Assembly: GCF_900128945.1 (NCBI RefSeq)
Contig: NZ_FQUD01000003.1
Coordinates: 372,001 to 436,000, forward strand
Source: Chryseobacterium sp. OV279
Lineage (GTDB): Bacteria > Bacteroidota > Bacteroidia > Flavobacteriales > Weeksellaceae
DNA length: 64,000 nucleotides
Direction: 5' to 3'
Shown here: positions 44,538 to 53,436 of the stretch, piece by piece
How positions within the stretch are numbered: the first letter of the stretch is position 1
Layout: each line of letters starts with the position of its first letter
Notes under the pieces: generated by a model
Databases searched by the model: none
Told to the model about the DNA's origin: nothing
The model's input: only the letters and a program-made list of their open reading frames with translations
Translations under genes and position numbers: made by a program

Positions 44538-45533
44538 ATGAAAAAAATTAACTTTCTTTTAATCATTACCGTAGGAATGATGGCCTACGCGCAGCCTACG
44601 GTAACCAGATCCGCAATTGACAGGATTAATATACCCACTACATTCAGATCGGGTGATGTTACATCCACGTCCATTACTGCAGGAGCAGCCGGGGCTAATG
44701 TTACATGGGATTTTTCTGCTTATACAGCAGCCAATCCAGTAACTGCTACCACGAATATATGTCCCGGGCAGACCAATTGTTTCAGGTTTCCAACAGCCAA
44801 CAGGATTACGAATCCCATTGCACTCGACACGTATGATTTCAATATCATGACCGATACGGAAGCCACTATGGTAGGATCTTATTTCGGACCCAGTCTTGGT
44901 AACGGAACGGTAACCTATACAGATCCTCTGATCATGTACAAGTTTCCGATCACATACCAGCAGCAGTTTAATGAAACGTATCAGTTCAATACCGTTTCGG
45001 GCGCAGGAAATACCAGTGAAGCCGGACAGGAATCCTTTATCGCAGACGGTTATGGAACAGTTATTACCCCGACCGGAACGTATACGAACGTTCTCAGGGT
45101 AAAGAGAATGAGAACTGCTACTCAAACCATGCCGGGACAGCCGCCTTTGCCCTATACCCACGAATCTTATCAATGGATCAGTCAGACTTCAGGAATGGTT
45201 TTCTCTTTTGGGATCAATACTTTCACTTTGAATGGAAATACCAATGTTTCGAAGCTGGTGTCATATCTTGTTCCGGGGGCTTTATCAACCTCTGATTTAA
45301 ACAAAAAGAAGACAGAAATTTCAATATTCCCGAACCCAACCTCGGATACGGTTACATTACAGTCTGATGAAGATCTTAAAAAGATCACCATTACATCTCT
45401 TGACGGAAAATCTGTTTTAAAAACTGGAAGTATAAAGAATATTGATGTTTCAAAACTCCCAAAAGGAGCTTATATCATTCAGGGGGAATTAAAGAACGGA
45501 AATATAGTTTCGAAAAAAATGATAAAGAAATAG
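44538..45533 (+). CDS. Exported protein with T9SS type A sorting domain
   Basis: 331 aa. Signal peptide (MKKINFLLIITVGMMAYAQ), then a beta-rich body with GANVTWDFSAYTA, and a C-terminal sorting domain (ISIFPNPTSDTVTLQS; ending LPKGAYIIQGELKNGNIVSK). It should be secreted by the type IX system. The body is not recognised as an enzyme. It has a good promoter upstream. Confidence 0.87.
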   Translation: MKKINFLLIITVGMMAYAQPTVTRSAIDRINIPTTFRSGDVTSTSITAGAAGANVTWDFSAYTAANPVTATTNICPGQTNCFRFPTANRITNPIALDTYDFNIMTDTEATMVGSYFGPSLGNGTVTYTDPLIMYKFPITYQQQFNETYQFNTVSGAGNTSEAGQESFIADGYGTVITPTGTYTNVLRVKRMRTATQTMPGQPPLPYTHESYQWISQTSGMVFSFGINTFTLNGNTNVSKLVSYLVPGALSTSDLNKKKTEISIFPNPTSDTVTLQSDEDLKKITITSLDGKSVLKTGSIKNIDVSKLPKGAYIIQGELKNGNIVSKKMIKK

Positions 45534-45902
45534 TGCAAGATTTTAGTTTTCAGAATGAAAGCTGCTGATCAAGCCGGAAGTACAAAAAATTGTTATAGGT
45601 TGTGGATCAGGAATGAACTTTTGCATACGTATTTGTTCATCTCTGAATAATAAATTTTAGGTTTCATCATCAGACTTTCGGTAAGTGGTTTTTATAGGAA
45701 TAGAGCTTTCAGGATACTGAAAGCTCTTTCCGTTTTTAATGTGAATCTGTAGACTCTCTTGTAAATTTAGATTTTTTTAATCCCTTTTCTAAAGTAAGGA
45801 AGCCATCTGCGTTCATCTGCTATTATTTTTCGTTCATGTACTTTTATTTGCTCAATCTGTGGTAGAGGAATACCTTTACCAAAGCATTAAAAAATTTATG
45901 TA
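45534..45902. other. Intergenic region with hairpin
   Basis: No coding frame is supported. AGAGCTTTCAG / CTGAAAGCTCT at 45702-45727 is an 11-bp stem that could end a transcript in this space; a short T-run follows at 45732-45736. ATCTGCG phrases lie at about 45799. Confidence 0.5.
45702..45736 (+). terminator. Candidate terminator upstream of the histidine kinase gene
   Basis: 11-bp stem AGAGCTTTCAG/CTGAAAGCTCT, loop GATA, followed by TTCCGTTTTT. Confidence 0.65.
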
Positions 45903-46952
45903 TTGAAAATAATTAGAGAAATATCTACCTACTGGAAGATTCAGCTCATTGGATGGTTTTCGGCTTCCTTTTATTGGGGATTCTCAGCATTTTTAACCGG
46001 TAATTTTAGCTGGAAAATAGGAATAGCAGATTTGATATTGGATGTATTGATAGGTATTACATTGACCCATATTTACAGAAATTTTGCCATAAGAAAAGGC
46101 TGGAATAAGTTAAATCTTAAAAAGTTAGCTCCAAAAATTGCAGTCAGTGTCCTGATACTTTCTTTACTATATATGTTTTTGATAGTCAGTAAACTTTATC
46201 TGGTACGGCTGTTTATCTTAGAAAGTACAATGACTTCATTCATTACGTTTTTCAAATCCAGGGAACTACAGGTTTTTATTACGGGTACCAGATTAATGTC
46301 TATTTGGTTATTGGCTTACCACCTTTTCCATTATTCAAGACTTGAAATTGAAACTGCACAATTGTCACTTAGGATAAAAGAGGTGCAATTGAATAATCTA
46401 AGTGCGCAGCTTAACCCACATTTCTTTTTTAACTCATTGAATAATATAAAATTTCTGGTATTAGAAAATCCTAATTCAGCAAGGCGTGCCATTGATCTTT
46501 TGTCTGAGCTGCTCAGGAATTCCTTAAATAACAATGTAGGGAGATTAGTGCCTTTAAGTGATGAAATTAATCTTGTTAACGATTATCTTGAATTAGAAAA
46601 GATGCGGTTTGAGGAAAGGTTACAAATAAAAATGGAGATCAATGCAGAGGTGTCAAAACATCAGATTCTTCCTTTGAGTATTCAGTCCCTGGTTGAAAAC
46701 GCCATAAAACATGGAATTGAAAAAAGAAAAAATGGTGGATTTCTTAGTATAAAAATTGAAGAGGAAAGCAATTGGATAAAAATCAGTGTTCAAAATCCGG
46801 GGAAACTGAGTAACAGGATTAAAGATTCCGGTATTGGACTGAATAATCTAAAAGAGAGGCTTTTATTGCAATACAATGGAAATGCCCTTTTTGAAATTAA
46901 AGAGAGAAAAGACGAAACGGTTTTAGCAACTATTTTACTCCCATTCAAATGA
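45903..46952 (+). CDS. LytS/YehU-type sensor histidine kinase
   Basis: 349 aa starting at TTG (45903-45905). An ATG sits nearby but is out of frame, and no in-frame ATG occurs before the first transmembrane segments, so the TTG start is used (KIIREISTYWKIQLIGW). Four hydrophobic helices (about 15-145) precede the HisKA-like motif QLNPHFFFNSLNN (H173) and an ATPase domain with VENAIKHGIEKR and GIGLNNLKERLLL. It phosphorylates the LytTR regulator encoded next, which overlaps by 4 bp (ATGA). Confidence 0.9.
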   Translation: MKIIREISTYWKIQLIGWFSASFYWGFSAFLTGNFSWKIGIADLILDVLIGITLTHIYRNFAIRKGWNKLNLKKLAPKIAVSVLILSLLYMFLIVSKLYLVRLFILESTMTSFITFFKSRELQVFITGTRLMSIWLLAYHLFHYSRLEIETAQLSLRIKEVQLNNLSAQLNPHFFFNSLNNIKFLVLENPNSARRAIDLLSELLRNSLNNNVGRLVPLSDEINLVNDYLELEKMRFEERLQIKMEINAEVSKHQILPLSIQSLVENAIKHGIEKRKNGGFLSIKIEEESNWIKISVQNPGKLSNRIKDSGIGLNNLKERLLLQYNGNALFEIKERKDETVLATILLPFK

Positions 46953-47668
46953 AAAAAATAAAAGTGATAATAGTGGATGATGAGCGTTTGTCCCGGGAAG
47001 AACTGAAAAAAACATTAAAAATGTATGACGATTTCGTGCTGATTGGTGAGGCTGAAAATGCTGATGACGCTAAGCATTTGATTGAAACAGAAATGCCTGA
47101 TTTGCTTTTTTTAGATATTCAGATGCCAGAGAAATCCGGTTTCGATTTATTGGAGTCTTTAGATCATGTGCCTGCAGTGCTGTTTGTTACGGCTTATGAT
47201 CAATATGCGGTACAGGCATTTGAAGTAAATGCGTTAGATTATCTCATGAAACCTATAAGAGAGGAGCGTTTTGCAAAGGCAATTGAAAAAATAAGAGATG
47301 CTGTAAACCAGAAATCTTCTTTAAATAATGGGGTAACCAAAGACCGGAAGATTTTTATTAAGGATGGGGAGAAACGATTCTTTATCCAGCTGGGTGACAT
47401 TTATTTAATTGAATCACTTGAAAATTATACCAGACTTTTTTTTCAAGGGAAGAAAGCGCTTCAAAGACGATCACTTCGTCAATGGGAAGAGATGCTTGAT
47501 GAAAATATATTTTTTAGAATAAACAGAACTGAGATTATCAATATTGAATACATACAGGAAGTAAAACAAATTACCGGCGGTAGGTTAGAGGTAAAACTCA
47601 AAACAGGAGAGCTATTAGAAGTTTCAAACCGCCAATCTGTTAAATTCAGAAATATAAATAAAATCTGA
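46949..47668 (+). CDS. LytTR response regulator
   Basis: 239 aa. Receiver domain with acidic pocket (VDDE), phospho-acceptor D56 (LFLDIQMP) and the conserved Lys in DYLMKPI. The C-terminal half is a LytTR DNA-binding domain (GDIYLIESLENYTRLFF, FFRINRTEIINIEYI). It is the partner of the kinase directly upstream. The CocE-like hydrolase starts 28 bp downstream, so it could be cotranscribed or regulated by this pair. Confidence 0.93.
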   Translation: MKKIKVIIVDDERLSREELKKTLKMYDDFVLIGEAENADDAKHLIETEMPDLLFLDIQMPEKSGFDLLESLDHVPAVLFVTAYDQYAVQAFEVNALDYLMKPIREERFAKAIEKIRDAVNQKSSLNNGVTKDRKIFIKDGEKRFFIQLGDIYLIESLENYTRLFFQGKKALQRRSLRQWEEMLDENIFFRINRTEIINIEYIQEVKQITGGRLEVKLKTGELLEVSNRQSVKFRNINKI

Positions 47669-47696
47669 TAAAAAACAACCTAAACAAAACTAACCA

Positions 47697-49442
47697 ATGA
47701 AAGTAATTTTGAATTTCATCATTGTGTTCTTGGCATTTTTCTATTGTCGGGCCCAACAAACAAAAAAAGCAAAAACAGAAGACTTACAAAGTATTTATAA
47801 TATTCAGGATAGTGTTTCTGTAAAAACCAGAGATGGAGCCACCTTATCTTTAATGGTGGTGCGTAAAAAAGGAGATGAAATACCTGCACCTGTAATCCTT
47901 CAGTCAACAATTTATGTTAGAGATGCAGGCAGAGATATGGTATCATTAAAGAGAGCTGTAGATAATGGTTATGTAGGAGTTATAGCGTATGCAAGAGGAA
48001 AAAGATTCAGTCAGGATGAAATACTTCCATATGAGAATGACGGAAATGACACCTATGATGTCATAGATTGGATCAGTAAACAAAAATGGTCTAATGGAAG
48101 TGTTGGAATGTATGGAGGAAGTTATAATGGATTTACACAGTGGGCAGCGTGTAAAAACCTGCACCCGGCTCTTAAAACAATCGTACCTTATGTAGCAGCG
48201 AGACCGGGACAGGGTTTGCCTATGGAAAATAATACCTTCATTAACCCCAATTATGAATGGGCATTTTACGTTGGAAATAATAAATACCTGGACACCATAG
48301 CTGGAAATGACAGACAGCGTTTTAGAAAAATGCAAAATAAATGGTGGGAAACAGGGGTGGCCTATAAAAAATTAGACAGTATAGACGGTGTAGCCAACAA
48401 ATGGTTTCAACGATGGATCAGCCATCCCTCCTATGACCATTATTGGCAAAAAATGACTCCGTATAAAAAAGATTTTGCACAAATAAAAATACCCGTTTTG
48501 GCATTTGACGGTTACTACAATGATGGGCAGAGTTCGGGTTTGTATTATTTGAGAGAACTTCAAAAGTATAGCCCTCAAACCCCTGCGTATTTAATTATAG
48601 GACCTTATGGGCATTTTGGGACTCAAAGTGGAGGAGAAGCTACTTTGTATCAATATAAAGTAGACCCTGTTGCGTTATTTGATATCAACACAATTACGTA
48701 TCAATGGTTTGACTATATTTTAAAAAACGGGCCTAAACCCAAAGTTTTGAAAGATAGGATTAACTATCAGGTAATGGGAGCCAATGAATGGCGCAGTGCT
48801 CCATCTATTGATAAAATGAGTAATGGTTTTTTAACCTTGTATCTCACTGATAATAAGTCAGGTAAATTCTACTCTTTAAATTCACAAAAACCTGTTAAAA
48901 AAAATTATTTAGAGCAATCGGTAGATTTTGCAAACAGAGAAATAGCAAATAATGATTACTACCCGGATCCCATTATCCGCAAGGAAATAGATACCTCTAA
49001 CGGATTTAATTTCATTAGTGAACCCCTGGAAGAACCCCTATTAATCAATGGTTCCTTTTTAGGGGAAATTAAAGCCAGTATCAATAAAAAAGATATGGAT
49101 ATTGGAGTGACATTATATGAATTAATGCCAAATGGAGAATATTTTCATCTGTCATATTTTATTGGAAGGGCAAGTTACTCAACAGATATTACAAAAAGGA
49201 AACTACTGAAACCTAATGAAATTGAAACCATTCCGTTCTCCAATACACATTTGGTGAGTAAGCAGCTAAGTAAGGGGAGTCGTCTGGTTATCTATCTGAA
49301 TGTAAATAAAAATCCGTTTTCTGAACTCAACTATGGAACAGGAAAAACAGTGAGTGAAGAAACCATTAAAGATGCCAAAGAACCCTTAAAAGTGAAATGG
49401 TACAATGACAGCTTTGTAAAGATCCCGGTATTAACACCATGA
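47697..49442 (+). CDS. Exported CocE/NonD family hydrolase (X-Pro dipeptidyl-peptidase-like)
   Basis: 581 aa. Signal peptide (MKVILNFIIVFLAFFYCRAQ). The alpha/beta hydrolase nucleophile is Ser142 in GMYGGSYNGFTQW (G-x-S-Y-x-G). Asp lies in LAFDGYYNDGQ and His in IIGPYGHFG. The C-terminal half is the beta-sandwich (galactose-binding-like) domain of the S15/CocE family. Members are acylases, cocaine esterase, or X-Pro dipeptidyl aminopeptidases; the substrate is not clear. Located periplasmic or outside the cell. Confidence 0.9.
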   Translation: MKVILNFIIVFLAFFYCRAQQTKKAKTEDLQSIYNIQDSVSVKTRDGATLSLMVVRKKGDEIPAPVILQSTIYVRDAGRDMVSLKRAVDNGYVGVIAYARGKRFSQDEILPYENDGNDTYDVIDWISKQKWSNGSVGMYGGSYNGFTQWAACKNLHPALKTIVPYVAARPGQGLPMENNTFINPNYEWAFYVGNNKYLDTIAGNDRQRFRKMQNKWWETGVAYKKLDSIDGVANKWFQRWISHPSYDHYWQKMTPYKKDFAQIKIPVLAFDGYYNDGQSSGLYYLRELQKYSPQTPAYLIIGPYGHFGTQSGGEATLYQYKVDPVALFDINTITYQWFDYILKNGPKPKVLKDRINYQVMGANEWRSAPSIDKMSNGFLTLYLTDNKSGKFYSLNSQKPVKKNYLEQSVDFANREIANNDYYPDPIIRKEIDTSNGFNFISEPLEEPLLINGSFLGEIKASINKKDMDIGVTLYELMPNGEYFHLSYFIGRASYSTDITKRKLLKPNEIETIPFSNTHLVSKQLSKGSRLVIYLNVNKNPFSELNYGTGKTVSEETIKDAKEPLKVKWYNDSFVKIPVLTP

Positions 49443-49584
49443 GTTGACTCATTTTTTTAAATGAAGCTTCGTTAGTTAGGGAGTCGGGATTTTCGGTTAG
49501 GAAATGAAACTTATGATAAATTGCATTCACACAATGTAACCCGAACAAATCAAAAGCTGTAATATTGTAACTCAAATCATACTA

Positions 49585-50439
49585 ATGAAGACTAAGTTTC
49601 AGCTTCCACCGATTCCGGCCGTATTATTATCTATTATCAGTGTGCAATGTGGCGCTGCCATTGCGAAAGGACTTTTCCCTGAAATTGGAGCGGCGGCTAC
49701 TGCTACTTTAAGGATTGGGTTATCTGCGATTATCTTATGGATTGCTTTCCGTCCTAATCTATCCAAACTCAATGTAAAACAATGGAAATATGTAACACTC
49801 TACGGCTTATCGTTAGGTGCCATGAATTTAATTTTCTACATGGCTATTGAGCGCATCCCAATTGGGCTGGGGGTGACTTTAGAATTTGTAGGACCATTGG
49901 TTCTGGCGATTTTCAGCTCAAAAAAAATGACAGATTTTATATGGATCATTTTAGCAGTCGTGGGTATTGCATTAATTGCGCCGTGGTCGAGTAATGGATT
50001 AAATTTAGTTGGCGTTTTATTAGCCCTGCTCGCTGGTGGTTTTTGGGCGGCATATATTATTCTTGGGGGAAGAATATCTAAAATAATGAAAGGTGGTGAT
50101 GCGGTGACTATCGGGATGCTCATTGCAACAATCTTTATTTTGCCATTTGGAATTTTTGATGGACGGCTTGCTAACCTCAACCCACACTTGATCGGCCTAG
50201 GGGCGGCACTCGCTCTGCTTTCCAGTGCCATTCCTTTTACGCTGGAAATAAATGCTCTTAAACATTTACCGGCACGAACTTTTAGTATTTTAATGAGCCT
50301 TGAGCCTGCAATGGCCTCTTTAGCCGCTTTCGTATTTTTACAGGAATATTTATCAGTGACCGAATGTATTGCCGTAGCCTGTGTGGTTATTGCATCAGCA
50401 GGCTCTGCAATAACTTCCAAAGGTATAGAAGCCAAGTAA
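49585..50439 (+). CDS. rhtA: EamA-family exporter, RhtA-like
   Basis: 284 aa with ten hydrophobic helices, the DMT/EamA 10-TMS layout. The first half (SVQCGAAIAKGLFPEIGAAA, GVTLEFVGPLVLAIFSS) and the second (LEINALKHLPARTFSILMSL, then EPAMASLAAFVFLQE) resemble E. coli RhtA (threonine/homoserine efflux) strongly. It would export homoserine, threonine or similar compounds. Homology to a proteobacterial protein could indicate horizontal transfer, but this was not tested. The symbol is from resemblance only. Confidence 0.82.
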   Translation: MKTKFQLPPIPAVLLSIISVQCGAAIAKGLFPEIGAAATATLRIGLSAIILWIAFRPNLSKLNVKQWKYVTLYGLSLGAMNLIFYMAIERIPIGLGVTLEFVGPLVLAIFSSKKMTDFIWIILAVVGIALIAPWSSNGLNLVGVLLALLAGGFWAAYIILGGRISKIMKGGDAVTIGMLIATIFILPFGIFDGRLANLNPHLIGLGAALALLSSAIPFTLEINALKHLPARTFSILMSLEPAMASLAAFVFLQEYLSVTECIAVACVVIASAGSAITSKGIEAK

Positions 50440-50564
50440 ATATTATTTTGAAAAATTAACAGGAAAACACTAATCAATGATTGCAATTATAGTTGGAGAT
50501 TGTGTGTTATCTAATACAGTATTCCATGTACTGCGACGCTACTATCTCTTCAAATTGTTTGGTA

Positions 50565-52178
50565 TTACAGTACTTCAACTTCAGTCTCTTTTTTCAGATT
50601 GTTAATGAAATCTGAGGGGGTTAGGCCTGTTTCTTTTTTAAATGCAGTCTGAAAGACCCTATGATTGGCGTAGCCACATAACTCTGCCAGAGAAGTGATC
50701 TTATACTTTCTGCATACTGAATCCTCATACAGTTTCCTGGTTATGTATTCAATTCTAAGACTGTTAATGTACTGATTGAAGTTCTTGTTCTTATAGGATT
50801 TTATAACTTCTGAAAGATATTTTGTATTGGTGCCAAAACTACTGGCCATACCACCTATTGTAATGTCGCTTTTTAGGTATTTTTCTGTTTTTTCAAATTT
50901 GGATATTTTACTCAATAATTGATTGACTGTTTCCTCAGCTATTGTTTTCGGAGCTTTGATTGCTTTTTCTCCATGCTTCTCCATTTCATCCTTCCGGCTT
51001 TCTGACTCATGCTTTATTTTTGTAATGAGTTCCTGAAATCTCTGTTGTAGGATTTTATTCCTGTTTTTCCAATAGTACCAGATACCACCACATCCTAGTA
51101 TTATTAAAACAAAGAATATATATAAGTAGTTTCTGACTGTGTTACTTTTTTCCTTGTCCTTTTCCTTTTTGATGGCTGTGGTAACTTTATTTACCGAATG
51201 TTTTTCTACAGTTCTAATACTGTCCCTGAGCTTTGTAAGAAGTTGATTGTATTTTTTTCCTTCGAGAGTATTGTTTTTAGCCAGATAAGCCTCCGTTAAG
51301 ATCTCGTAGAAAATTTCCCGACCGGAAGGGGATGAAATTTTTCGCTCCAGTTCTAAGCCTTTCTGGGCATAGTGTATGGCCTTGTCGTTATTTTTTTGTT
51401 CAAAATAAAAATCACCAGCGGTTCTGTATAGGTTCATTTCATTGAGTGAACTTATTTTCCTACGTTCAGCAATCTTCAATGATTTTAAAAGATATGTCTC
51501 TGCCGTCCTGGGCTCGGAGGGCTGAATGATCCATAAATAATACAATGTTAGGTTTGCTTGTATGGAAACAATCAAATCATATTTCTGTCCCAGTGATATG
51601 CTGGACTCTTTTTCGGATATTTTTTCTGCCTCTTCTAGCCCTTTTATGAGGTTTAGGCGTACCGAGTCCGGTTGTTTCTTGCTCTGATCAAAATAACCGG
51701 AATAGTTAGAATAAAATAAGCTGCTGTAATAATGACGAACATCATTGTCTTTGATTTTTCCCAAATATTTTTTTGAAGCCTGATATGCTTTATGGGAATC
51801 TTCCAGAAACCCCAAGTCTCCCAATGAAACGGCCTTCATCTTGTACATATTAGATACTTGCTGTGGAGATGAATCTTCATTGATATAGCTTTCCAGGTCT
51901 GTTGCAACTTCAATGACTTTCTCCGAATTATTCAATGTAGAATAAGTTCGCATCAGTTCAGTACCAATAGGGAATGCAACATTGTATTTATTTTCTTTTG
52001 CTGTTCTGTAGATGTTTTTCAGCTGTTTTATGGTAGTGTTTACGACACTTGTACTGCCTATCTTGTCTTGTATCTGGTGTAATTCGTTCTTTAATTGATC
52101 TTCGGATATTTTCTGGCTTTTTCCTAAAGTGAATAGGTGTAAAATGATGAGGAATAAAATAGATTGATAGGTTCTCAT
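50565..52178 (-). CDS. Membrane TPR-AraC transcriptional regulator
   Basis: 537 aa. An N-terminal signal/hydrophobic segment is followed by a long TPR-like alpha-helical region (about 25-330; e.g. KAIHYAQKGLELERKI). A transmembrane helix (about 350-370, NYLYIFFVLIILGCGGIW) and a coiled segment precede the C-terminal AraC HTH (TIGGMASSFGTNTKYLSEVI, ITSLAELCGYANHRVFQTAF, GLTPSDF). The TPR part would be periplasmic and the HTH cytosolic, giving a one-component membrane regulator known in Bacteroidota. Its target is unknown; the rhtA-like gene is convergent to it. Confidence 0.88.
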   Translation of the reverse strand: MRTYQSILFLIILHLFTLGKSQKISEDQLKNELHQIQDKIGSTSVVNTTIKQLKNIYRTAKENKYNVAFPIGTELMRTYSTLNNSEKVIEVATDLESYINEDSSPQQVSNMYKMKAVSLGDLGFLEDSHKAYQASKKYLGKIKDNDVRHYYSSLFYSNYSGYFDQSKKQPDSVRLNLIKGLEEAEKISEKESSISLGQKYDLIVSIQANLTLYYLWIIQPSEPRTAETYLLKSLKIAERRKISSLNEMNLYRTAGDFYFEQKNNDKAIHYAQKGLELERKISSPSGREIFYEILTEAYLAKNNTLEGKKYNQLLTKLRDSIRTVEKHSVNKVTTAIKKEKDKEKSNTVRNYLYIFFVLIILGCGGIWYYWKNRNKILQQRFQELITKIKHESESRKDEMEKHGEKAIKAPKTIAEETVNQLLSKISKFEKTEKYLKSDITIGGMASSFGTNTKYLSEVIKSYKNKNFNQYINSLRIEYITRKLYEDSVCRKYKITSLAELCGYANHRVFQTAFKKETGLTPSDFINNLKKETEVEVL

Positions 52179-52632
52179 TTGATTGGAATTCAGTGGTAAT
52201 TTAGTTTAAAAAGGCGTTTTGACAAATATAAGAAGATTTCAAGCAAGTAAGCTGTTGCAAGATGGTTGAGAAATGATATAATATGATTAAGAGTTATTGT
52301 GTTAAAGTAAGCTGATTTATGAACTGTATACCACTATTGGCCATACTTCCCTGTATGATGACAGCTTCTAATACTGTCTCGGTCATGCAAATAAGTAAGT
52401 TTTGAGAGTGTTTCTGAATTTTCGTGCTCCCTTCTTTGATAAATGCGTGGGCTTGAATAAGATCCTCGATCCAGCGGGGATATCCAATAAAACATCATAA
52501 GCAACCTAAAATAGCTTGTCCATCAACTTTGCTATATTAACAAGTTTTATTATTGAAGTAATAGAACAGTACTAAAATTTAATTAAGATAATGGATTAGC
52601 TCTACAAGAAAAAAATGGCGCCATTTGACTTT
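52179..52632. other. Intergenic region with possible gene remnant
   Basis: About 450 bp with no supported gene. On the minus strand a 66-codon frame without an ATG near its start is open from 52494 to a stop at 52294-52296 and includes IGYPRWIEDLIQAHAFIKEG and VLEAVIIQGSMANSGIQFIN. It could be the tail of a decayed gene. It lies beside the tRNA-Arg gene. Confidence 0.3.
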
Positions 52633-52707
52633 TGGTGGCCCCACCAGGAATCGAACCTGGATCTAAAGTTTAGGAAACTTCTATTCTATCCGTTGAACTA
52701 TGAGGCC
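52633..52707 (-). tRNA. tRNA-Arg (anticodon CCU)
   Basis: The minus strand reads a standard cloverleaf: acceptor GGCCTCA paired with TGGGGCC (7 bp with one G-T), discriminator A, and an encoded CCA end. The anticodon loop TTCCTAA gives anticodon CCT, decoding AGG. The T-arm contains GGTTCGATTCC. No other tRNA is in the window. Confidence 0.95.
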
Positions 52708-52793
52708 GTTGAGGAGAATAAAATTACTAATAAATTGAAGTGCATGCATCATCAGTCAGATATAATTATAGCCTTAAATCTGGTTAAACATAA

Positions 52794-52822
52794 AAATCCC
52801 CCTCTGAATCAGAAGGGGATTT
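52794..52822 (-). terminator. Terminator for the exported protein gene at 52844
   Basis: AAATCCCC / GGGGATTT with a T-tract on the minus strand, about 20 bp after that gene's stop. Confidence 0.85.
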
Positions 52823-52843
52823 CATATTGTTTATAACGTCATT

Positions 52844-53410
52844 TTACTGTTTCGTTAAATGGATTACTTTACCGGTAGGAATTGTCGTTTGAAAATTGCT
52901 GCATTCCTGTGTTACCATATCTCTAACGGGTATAAAAGTGATCGACATTTGATTGGGCGTATCCGCTTTAACACGCAGATACAGGTAGCCATTATCTGTA
53001 CATCCCGTTTTGCCTCCGTAAAAGGTCACCAGATAGGCTTTCATGTCTTTCTGGAAATTGTCACCCCAATTGGCTTCCTGATCTGATTTGCTAAAATCAT
53101 TGTATTCAATACTTCCGTTTTGATTGATAATTTTAACCCTTCCTACAAGCCTGTCCCATTTGGTGGTTGAAAATTCGTTTTCCATCATTTCTTTCTTGAT
53201 GAAATTAAATTCATAGCTTTTGCCTTCCATGTTTCCGCTCCAGGTTCCAACGTATTTGTCGAGAAGATGATTGAAATCCTTGACATACTCAACGTTCTCC
53301 GGGCAGTTTTGTGGATTCACAGTGCATTCTACCATTAATTCGAGAGATGCCAGCTGTGCATTCAGAACTGTAGACAGCCCTATCATTATTGTAAAAAGAA
53401 ATTTTTTCAT
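52844..53410 (-). CDS. Exported protein of unknown function
   Basis: 188 aa with a signal peptide (MKKFLFTIMIGLSTVLNAQ). The segment LLDKYVGTWSGNMEGKSYEF resembles the opening strand of a lipocalin-like beta barrel, but that is only a suggestion. It has a few Cys (CTVNPQNC, GCTDNG). It is 26 bp downstream of the lipoprotein gene at 53437, so both may be on one mRNA. Confidence 0.75.
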   Translation of the reverse strand: MKKFLFTIMIGLSTVLNAQLASLELMVECTVNPQNCPENVEYVKDFNHLLDKYVGTWSGNMEGKSYEFNFIKKEMMENEFSTTKWDRLVGRVKIINQNGSIEYNDFSKSDQEANWGDNFQKDMKAYLVTFYGGKTGCTDNGYLYLRVKADTPNQMSITFIPVRDMVTQECSNFQTTIPTGKVIHLTKQ

Positions 53411-53436
53411 TACTGTTTAATTTAATCATTAATATA

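Noticed and set aside
44559..45173. 204-codon frame antisense to the T9SS protein gene
   Set aside because: A shadow of the real gene; the plus-strand frame has a signal peptide and sorting domain.
49836..50486. 216-codon frame antisense to the rhtA-like gene
   Set aside because: Shadow frame; the plus strand has a clear ten-helix transporter.
52615..52836. 73-codon frame across the tRNA
   Set aside because: It runs antisense over the tRNA-Arg gene and ends in a terminator; the tRNA explains the sequence.
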